Source: an uncultured archaeon A07HN63
GTDB taxonomy: Archaea > Halobacteriota > Halobacteria > Halobacteriales > Haloferacaceae
Length of the DNA stretch: 11,029 bases
Assembly: GCA_000496215.1 (NCBI GenBank)
Contig: KI543205.1
Span: forward strand, 1,566 to 12,594
Direction: 5' to 3'
In this document: positions 6,713-11,029 of the stretch, in pieces
Position numbering within the stretch: the stretch's first letter is position 1
Layout of the letters: each line of letters starts with the position of its first letter
Made by a program: the position numbers and the translations under genes
Notes under the pieces: model-generated
The model's input: the letters and a program-made list of their open reading frames with translations, nothing else
Database searches by the model: none
Told to the model about the DNA's origin: nothing

Positions 6713-7449
6713 TATTTGGCCCCGGTCAGCGACTCGGTGGCGCGGACGGTCCCGTCCTCGACGTGGATGATCCGATCTGCCCGTTCGGCAACGTGGCGTT
6801 CGTGTGTCACCACGAGCAGCGTGTTCCCGGCCGCGTGCAACTCGTCGAAGATATCGAGGATATCGCCGCCGGTATCGGTATCGACGTTGCCGGTGGGTTC
6901 GTCCGCGAGAATGAGCGCGGGATCGGGCGCCAGTGCCCGGGCGATAGCGACCCGCTGTCGCTGGCCGCCGCTGAGTTCCGCGGGCAGGTGATCGGTGCGG
7001 TCGGCCAGCCCGACATCGGCCAGCAGGCCGGCGGCCCGCTCGCGGCGGTTTGCCTCCGCCCAGCCATCGAAGACGAGCGGCAGTGCGACGTTTTCGATGG
7101 CTGTCAGCCGCGGCATGAGATTGAACGTCTGAAACACGAAGCCGATAGCCGTGCCACGGATCGCGGCGCGTTCGTCCTCGTCGGCCGACGAGACCTGCTG
7201 TCCGTCAACCGTGACAGTCCCTGACGAGGGAGTATCCAGCCCACCGATAAGATTCAGCAGCGTGCTCTTGCCGGAGCCGCTCGGTCCCATGATTGCGGTA
7301 TACGACCCCTCGGCAAGCGAGAGGCTTACCGCATCCAGCGCGGTGACGCGATTGCCGACCGTGTAGTGTTTGGAGACAGTATCCACGACGACAGTGGCCT
7401 CCGGCTGTCCGGTCTCGGTAGGTCCATCAACTCCGGCTGTCTCGCTCAC
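6712..7449 (-). CDS. ABC transporter ATP-binding protein, MacB/LolD type
   Basis: From the GTG at 7449 this is a 245-residue ATPase that powers the adjacent permease. Visible motifs are Walker A GPSGSGKS (55-62), the Q-loop FVFQTFNL (104-111), the ABC signature LSGGQRQRVAIARAL (159-173), Walker B LILADEPTGNVD (179-190) and the switch His in VVTHERH. The order and wording match the LolD/MacB-type subfamily. The open frame extends to ATG 7554, but that start would overlap the first codons of the divergent secreted-protein gene and adds 35 atypical residues. GTG 7449 gives the normal acidic start VSETAGVDGPTETG. The stop TAA overlaps the permease ATG by one base, so the two form an operon with the ATPase first. 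Confidence 0.92.
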   Translation of the reverse strand: MSETAGVDGPTETGQPEATVVVDTVSKHYTVGNRVTALDAVSLSLAEGSYTAIMGPSGSGKSTLLNLIGGLDTPSSGTVTVDGQQVSSADEDERAAIRGTAIGFVFQTFNLMPRLTAIENVALPLVFDGWAEANRRERAAGLLADVGLADRTDHLPAELSGGQRQRVAIARALAPDPALILADEPTGNVDTDTGGDILDIFDELHAAGNTLLVVTHERHVAERADRIIHVEDGTVRATESLTGAK

Positions 7450-7545
7450 AGAGTGGCTTGGGTAGCTGTGGGTATCAAGCTTGGCCGCCCCGCACCTATC
7501 GTAGCAGAGCAATGTACTTACGGCCCAAGCCCCAACCATATATTG

Positions 7546-8574
7546 ATGGATCAATCCCTTCTCAGTCGTCGCCTCGCGGCGGTGGCGGTCGTCCTCGTCC
7601 TCGGCGTGGTGGCGGCCGGCGCAGCCGCCGGAGTGCCGGGGATGGCTGGCACCGAGCAGCCCTCCGGTGACGAGATTCTCGAACAGGTCGAAACACGGTA
7701 TGACGCCGCAGAAACCGTCGTGGGAACTGCGACAGTGACCGTCTCGAACGAGACCGATACAACAACCGCCACAGTCGAGTACGCCACAAAGGCACCCGAC
7801 AAGGTCGCCTACACCGTCTCGAAGAACGGCGACACCTACGAGGCCGGATCGAACGGTAGCGTCGCGTGGGCAGTCGGTCCCGATGACGCATACGCCCGGG
7901 ACCTGCCGACCGAGGGCGAACTCGAGGAGTACAGGCAGCCAACCGAGCCGGCTCCCGAGACGAACGTGACCGCGACGCTCGTCGAGACGACCGAACTCGA
8001 CGGCGAGTCCGTCTACGTCGTGGAAACCACGCCGACAGACCCGTCAGCCACGGACGGCACCGCCACGCTGTGGGTTGCGACCGACGACAGTCGCGTCCTG
8101 AAAATGCAGGCAACTGATGGGACCAACGAGACAGTGGTCCGGGTGACCGAGACACAGTTCGACGTGAGCATCCACAACAGCACGTTCGAGCCACCGACCG
8201 ATCGGGTCTCGGTGACGACGACAGAGACCTACGAGCGCTTCGCTGCCGTGCAGTCGGCGACTGAGCTGTCGCTGCCACGGTACGACAGCGGCGAGTTCAG
8301 CAACGCAACGCTGGTCAGTCGTGCCGACGGTCAGGCAGTGTTCCAGCAGTACGATACCGCCACCGGAACGATCTCGGTGATCACCGCCGACGGCGCGGCT
8401 CAGTATCTTGATCAGCTTGAGTCGAACACGACTGTTACCGTCGATGGCCAGACGGCAACTGCGGTGACGCGTGATGGGCGCGCAACTGTGGTCTGGACGA
8501 CAGACGGCACGACGACCGCGGTCGCTGTCACCGGCACCATCGAGGACGCACAGACCGCCGCAAACGGGCTCTAA
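7546..8574 (+). CDS. Secreted LolA-like protein (outer-membrane-lipoprotein-sorting family), heavily N-glycosylation-prone
   Basis: From ATG 7546 the protein has 342 residues; the frame is open back to 7366, but that region is the divergent promoter and ABC gene. It begins with a signal peptide: SRRLAAV at 7-13, a possible Tat twin-arginine motif, then a hydrophobic stretch to about residue 30. There is no lipobox Cys, and I see no Cys or C-terminal anchor, so it is predicted to be secreted or held by other contacts. The segment GDEILEQVETRYDAAETVVG followed by TVTVSNET is typical of haloarchaeal members of COG2834, which share the LolA/LolB fold. Seven NxS/T sequons (NET, NGS, NVT, NET, NST, NAT, NTT) mark likely glycosylation outside the cell. 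It is divergent, by 96 bases, from the ABC transporter operon, suggesting a shared role. A box TACTTA lies 26-31 bases upstream. Confidence 0.8.
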   Translation: MDQSLLSRRLAAVAVVLVLGVVAAGAAAGVPGMAGTEQPSGDEILEQVETRYDAAETVVGTATVTVSNETDTTTATVEYATKAPDKVAYTVSKNGDTYEAGSNGSVAWAVGPDDAYARDLPTEGELEEYRQPTEPAPETNVTATLVETTELDGESVYVVETTPTDPSATDGTATLWVATDDSRVLKMQATDGTNETVVRVTETQFDVSIHNSTFEPPTDRVSVTTTETYERFAAVQSATELSLPRYDSGEFSNATLVSRADGQAVFQQYDTATGTISVITADGAAQYLDQLESNTTVTVDGQTATAVTRDGRATVVWTTDGTTTAVAVTGTIEDAQTAANGL

Positions 8575-8589
8575 TCTGTCGCTGATCGG

Positions 8590-8597
8590 TTTTTGTT
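8590..8597 (+). terminator. T-run downstream of the LolA-like gene
   Basis: TTTTTGTT begins 16 bases after the stop codon, in the short gap between convergent genes. It could act as a U-rich archaeal terminator; no hairpin precedes it. Confidence 0.4.
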
Positions 8598-8650
8598 CCG
8601 CGGGGGCCTTTCCTGACACACCTAAATTCGATTGAGAACCTCGTTTGTGA

Positions 8651-9388
8651 CTACACTTCCGGCAGCCGCCCACCGTCGACCGCGATATTCTGGCCACTAA
8701 TGTAGGTGCTGCCCTCGCCAAGGAAGAACAGCAACGGCGCGGCCAGATCATCGAACGAGGCCGGCCGCCCCTGTGGATACGACGACACATCCGAGACTGT
8801 GTTCTCGACGGCGAACGGTGAGATGGCGTTGACGGTTATGCCGTCGTCCTGTGTATCGTTCGCCAGCATCCGGGTGAACATGAGTACGCCAGTTTTGCCG
8901 ACGAAGTACGGGAAGTTCACCGGGTGGGCGTGGCGTCGGTCACAGTCGGCGAACCCGATGTTGACAATGCGACCCCAGCCCGATTCACGCATCCCGTCGA
9001 GTGCCCGGCGGGAACACAGCACGGTTCCATAGAAGGTGCTCTCGACGGTATCACGCCACGCGTCCCACTCGATAGCCTCCCAGTGACGAGCGTCGAAGTT
9101 GCCGACATTGTTGACGAGAATATCGACGCTGCCGAGTGTGGTTTCGATGCTGTCGAACATTTTGTCGACTGCTGTCGGGTCAGTGATATCCGCACTGACA
9201 GTTGTGGCACTCACGCCGTACTCCCGAGCATCCGCCGCCGTCGTCTCGGCCGCATCGGTACTCGTGTTGTAGTGGACGGCAACGTCTGCCCCGGCGGCAG
9301 CCAGCGTCAGCAGTAACTCGCGGCCAACACGCGTTGCGCTCCCGGTTACGAGTGCTGTTCGCCCGTCAAGATCTGGAACCAACTGCAT
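8651..9388 (-). CDS. SDR oxidoreductase resembling pteridine reductases (FabG/FolM/PTR1-like)
   Basis: This intact 245-residue Rossmann-fold protein carries TGSATRVG at 15-22 (NADP-binding glycine motif with Arg), VHYNTS at 38-43, NNVG at 93-96, and Tyr161 and Lys165 of the YxxxK pair. The catalytic Ser position is not Ser: the strand reads VNIGFADC, and Asp148 lies 13 residues before the Tyr. In Leishmania pteridine reductase 1, from memory, Asp181 precedes Tyr194 by the same distance, and that family also has an Arg in the glycine motif and an HYxxS cofactor segment. A role in reducing a pterin or folate is therefore possible, but a FabG-like or unknown substrate cannot be excluded. The C-terminal SGQNIAVDGG (231-240) is standard for classical SDRs. 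It is convergent with the LolA-like gene and lies 79 bases downstream of the photolyase gene on the same strand. Confidence 0.87.
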   Translation of the reverse strand: MQLVPDLDGRTALVTGSATRVGRELLLTLAAAGADVAVHYNTSTDAAETTAADAREYGVSATTVSADITDPTAVDKMFDSIETTLGSVDILVNNVGNFDARHWEAIEWDAWRDTVESTFYGTVLCSRRALDGMRESGWGRIVNIGFADCDRRHAHPVNFPYFVGKTGVLMFTRMLANDTQDDGITVNAISPFAVENTVSDVSSYPQGRPASFDDLAAPLLFFLGEGSTYISGQNIAVDGGRLPEV

Positions 9389-9467
9389 GCGTGAGATAGC
9401 GCCCGCAGTGGCTTGAACCTGCGGCGAAATTCGGGATTACAGAATCAACAGCAGCGACGGTGGTCGA

Positions 9468-10852
9468 CTATCGTTTGCCCAGTGCCGTCTCGAATGTCTC
9501 CTGTGCCCGCTCGTAGCCGTGGTTGCGATCGACGATTGGATCGGCATACTTAGGTGCCAGCCGGTTGCGTTCGTCGGCCGACAGCGTCGGCCAGTCGATG
9601 ATCTTGTCGGCGGGGACATCGCGGAGTTCGGGAACGTATTCGGTGATGTACTGGGCACCATCGTCGTACTTGCTGGCCTGACTCACCGGATCGAAGATTC
9701 GCACGTCGACGGAGTCGGTTCCCGTCGAGGCCGTCCACTGCCAGCCGCCGCTGTTCGAGGCGTAATCGTGATCGATGAGCTGTCGGCGGAAATGGCGGGC
9801 ACCCTCGCGCCAGTCGATCAGCAGATGTTTGGTGAGAAACGAGGCGACGACCTGCCGCGGGCGATTGTGGATATACCCCTCGCGGTCGAGCTGTCGCATT
9901 CCGGCGTCGACGAGTGGGTAGCCGGTTTCGCCGGCCTTCCACGCTTCGAGATCGCGCTCGTCGTTGCGCCACGCGATCTCGTTCGGGAAGTCGACGTAGT
10001 TCTCTCGACCAAGATTGGGGTTGTAGTAGAGGAGGTGATAGTTCTGCTCGCGCCATGAGAGTTCGTACCGGTACTTGTCGACGTTGCGGCGTTCCTGCCC
10101 GCTGACAGCGTTGTAGACCTCCGACGCGCCGGCCCACACCTCGCGGAGCCCGATCATTCCGGAGGCGAGATACGGCGACAGCCGTGAGACAGCCTCGGTT
10201 GGCTTGTCGACAGCTTTCGGTAGGTCGTCGCGTGTGTCGTTGTAGCTGAGAATCCCGGTGTCGAGAAAGTCGTCGAACCGCTCGCGTGCAGCCTCGTAAC
10301 CCGCGGCTGGAAGTTCGATATCGACATCTGGGACTGGCACCGTTTTGCCATCCTGCATATCGAGTAGATCTCGCCATCCGGCTCGTCGTACGGCGTTGCT
10401 TTCGTCGCCGCTTCCCAGTCGTTGTGGAACTGACTGTGGTTGGGATACGACGAATCGAGTTGCCCCGGATCGACCAAGACAAGATCCGTTCGGCGATCAG
10501 TGCTGATTCCCGCAGTGGTGAGTTCGTCGTTCACGCGCTCTTGTGCCCGTCGTCGTGTTGGTCGGTAGTGTTCGTTGTAATAAACCGAGTCGGCATCGTG
10601 CTCGTCGCACAGTGACGCTAACACCTCTGCTGTGTCGCCACCCCGGACGATGAGGTCGCTTCCCAACTCTCGGTACCGTTCTTTGAGTTGCCGAACGCCA
10701 CGCATCATCAGGGCTCGCTGTCGACGGCCGACGTGTTCGAGAATATCAGTATCGTAGATATAGACCGGAAGGACGGTCTCGTCTCGGGCCGCGACTGCAA
10801 GCCCAACATTGTCACGCGTTCTGAGGTCACGCTGGTGCCAGAATATACGCAT
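9468..10852 (-). pseudogene. phr: Class I deoxyribodipyrimidine photolyase, split by a single-base frameshift
   Basis: The product repairs cyclobutane pyrimidine dimers with light energy through FAD. The N-terminal antenna-binding domain starts at ATG 10852 (MRIFWHQRDLRTRDNVGLA) and reads well to PYDEPDG at about residue 160, then runs into a nonsense tail ending at 10154. The FAD-binding domain lies in another frame from about 10370 to 9468. It contains SRLSPYLASGMIGLREV, RYELSWREQNYHLLYYNP, GETGYPLVDAGMRQL, NRPRQVVASFLTKHLLIDW and GGWQWTASTGTDSVDVRIFDP, all near-invariant family blocks. One base is missing near 10371-10373; adding it gives about 461 residues, the normal length. The downstream half has its own ATG at 10358 and could in principle be a separate 296-residue product, but it would lack the Rossmann domain. 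Upstream is a TTTATA promoter box. Either an assembly error or a recent inactivation explains this. Confidence 0.88.
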
Positions 10853-10896
10853 ATGTACTAGTGGAGGTGCACCAATGAATGCGCTTCGGAGCGTGG

Positions 10897-10902
10897 TATA
10901 AA
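10897..10902 (-). promoter_or_regulatory. TATA box for the photolyase gene
   Basis: TTTATA on the minus strand, 45-50 bases before the ATG at 10852, implies a leader of about 20 bases. It sits directly after the stop codon of the upstream gene (10904-10906), so the photolyase gene probably has its own promoter. Confidence 0.45.
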
Positions 10903-10903
10903 C

Positions 10904-11029
10904 TCACACAAACGTCTCAAGCTCAACGATGTTGCCCTCCTGAGAGAGTCCGGTGATCGAAATGGACCCATCTGAGCGGACAGCTATTGCACTAAAGTCG
11001 GTAGAGCCGCCACAGTCACCACTATGCGT
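10904..11029 (-). CDS. C-terminal end of an unrecognised protein
   Basis: From the window edge a frame of 41 codons ends in TGA at 10906-10904. The residues include HSGDCGGSTDFSAIAV and DGSISITGLSQEGNIVELET, with alternating hydrophobic and polar residues typical of a beta-rich domain, and one Cys. I do not recognise the family; the start and most of the gene are outside the window. The conclusion that it is coding rests on haloarchaeal-style amino acid content, the well-placed stop just before the photolyase promoter, and the same orientation as that gene. Confidence 0.55.
   Translation of the reverse strand, partial: THSGDCGGSTDFSAIAVRSDGSISITGLSQEGNIVELETFV

Noticed and set aside
7366..7545. 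Upstream extension of the LolA-like protein to 7366
   Set aside because: The extension lies in the ATPase gene and promoter region and would place the signal peptide inside the protein.
7450..7554. ATG 7554 start for the ABC ATPase
   Set aside because: It would add 35 residues unlike the family and overlap the start of the divergent LolA-like gene; GTG 7449 fits better.

Overview
The window looks like chromosomal DNA of a halophilic archaeon (class Halobacteria). The encoded proteins are strongly acidic, most genes lack a Shine-Dalgarno sequence, and several have an A/T-rich TATA-like box about 25-30 bases before the start codon, as leaderless haloarchaeal transcripts do. Two genes belong to archaeal families that point the same way: a CheF-type chemotaxis adaptor and a CetZ tubulin homologue. 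A secreted protein carries many N-glycosylation sequons. The species cannot be named from the sequence alone.

Layout. 1-272 (-): N-terminal part of a glycine-zipper-like protein. 390-959 (+): GNAT acetyltransferase. 1013-1637 (-): a 49-residue zinc-ribbon protein followed by an IscU/SufU-like Fe-S scaffold. 1755-2473 (+): short-chain dehydrogenase/reductase (SDR) of the type with Phe in place of the catalytic Tyr. 2748-3637 (+): CheF-type adaptor linking chemotaxis to the archaellum. 3779-4855 (+): CetZ. 5037-5297 (+): small acidic protein of unknown function. 5477-7449 (-): ABC transporter pair, a MacB/LolC-like permease and its ATPase. 7546-8574 (+): divergent secreted LolA-like glycoprotein. 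8651-9388 (-): SDR resembling pteridine reductases. 9468-10852 (-): class I photolyase. 10904-11029 (-): C-terminal end of an unrecognised protein.

The most striking observation is that three otherwise well-conserved genes (the first SDR, CheF and the photolyase) are each broken by what looks like loss of a single base, always with the same frame change. In each case inserting one base restores a normal full-length family member. Three same-sign single-base lesions in 11 kb, with conserved residues kept on both sides, suggest consensus or homopolymer errors in the assembly more than natural gene decay, but the sequence alone cannot settle this.

The genes form no single pathway. Functional neighbours are cheF with cetZ (motility and cell shape), the ABC transporter with the divergent LolA-like secreted protein (envelope traffic), and the zinc-ribbon protein with the Fe-S scaffold. 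I found no mobile element, CRISPR array, RNA gene or clearly new multi-gene system.
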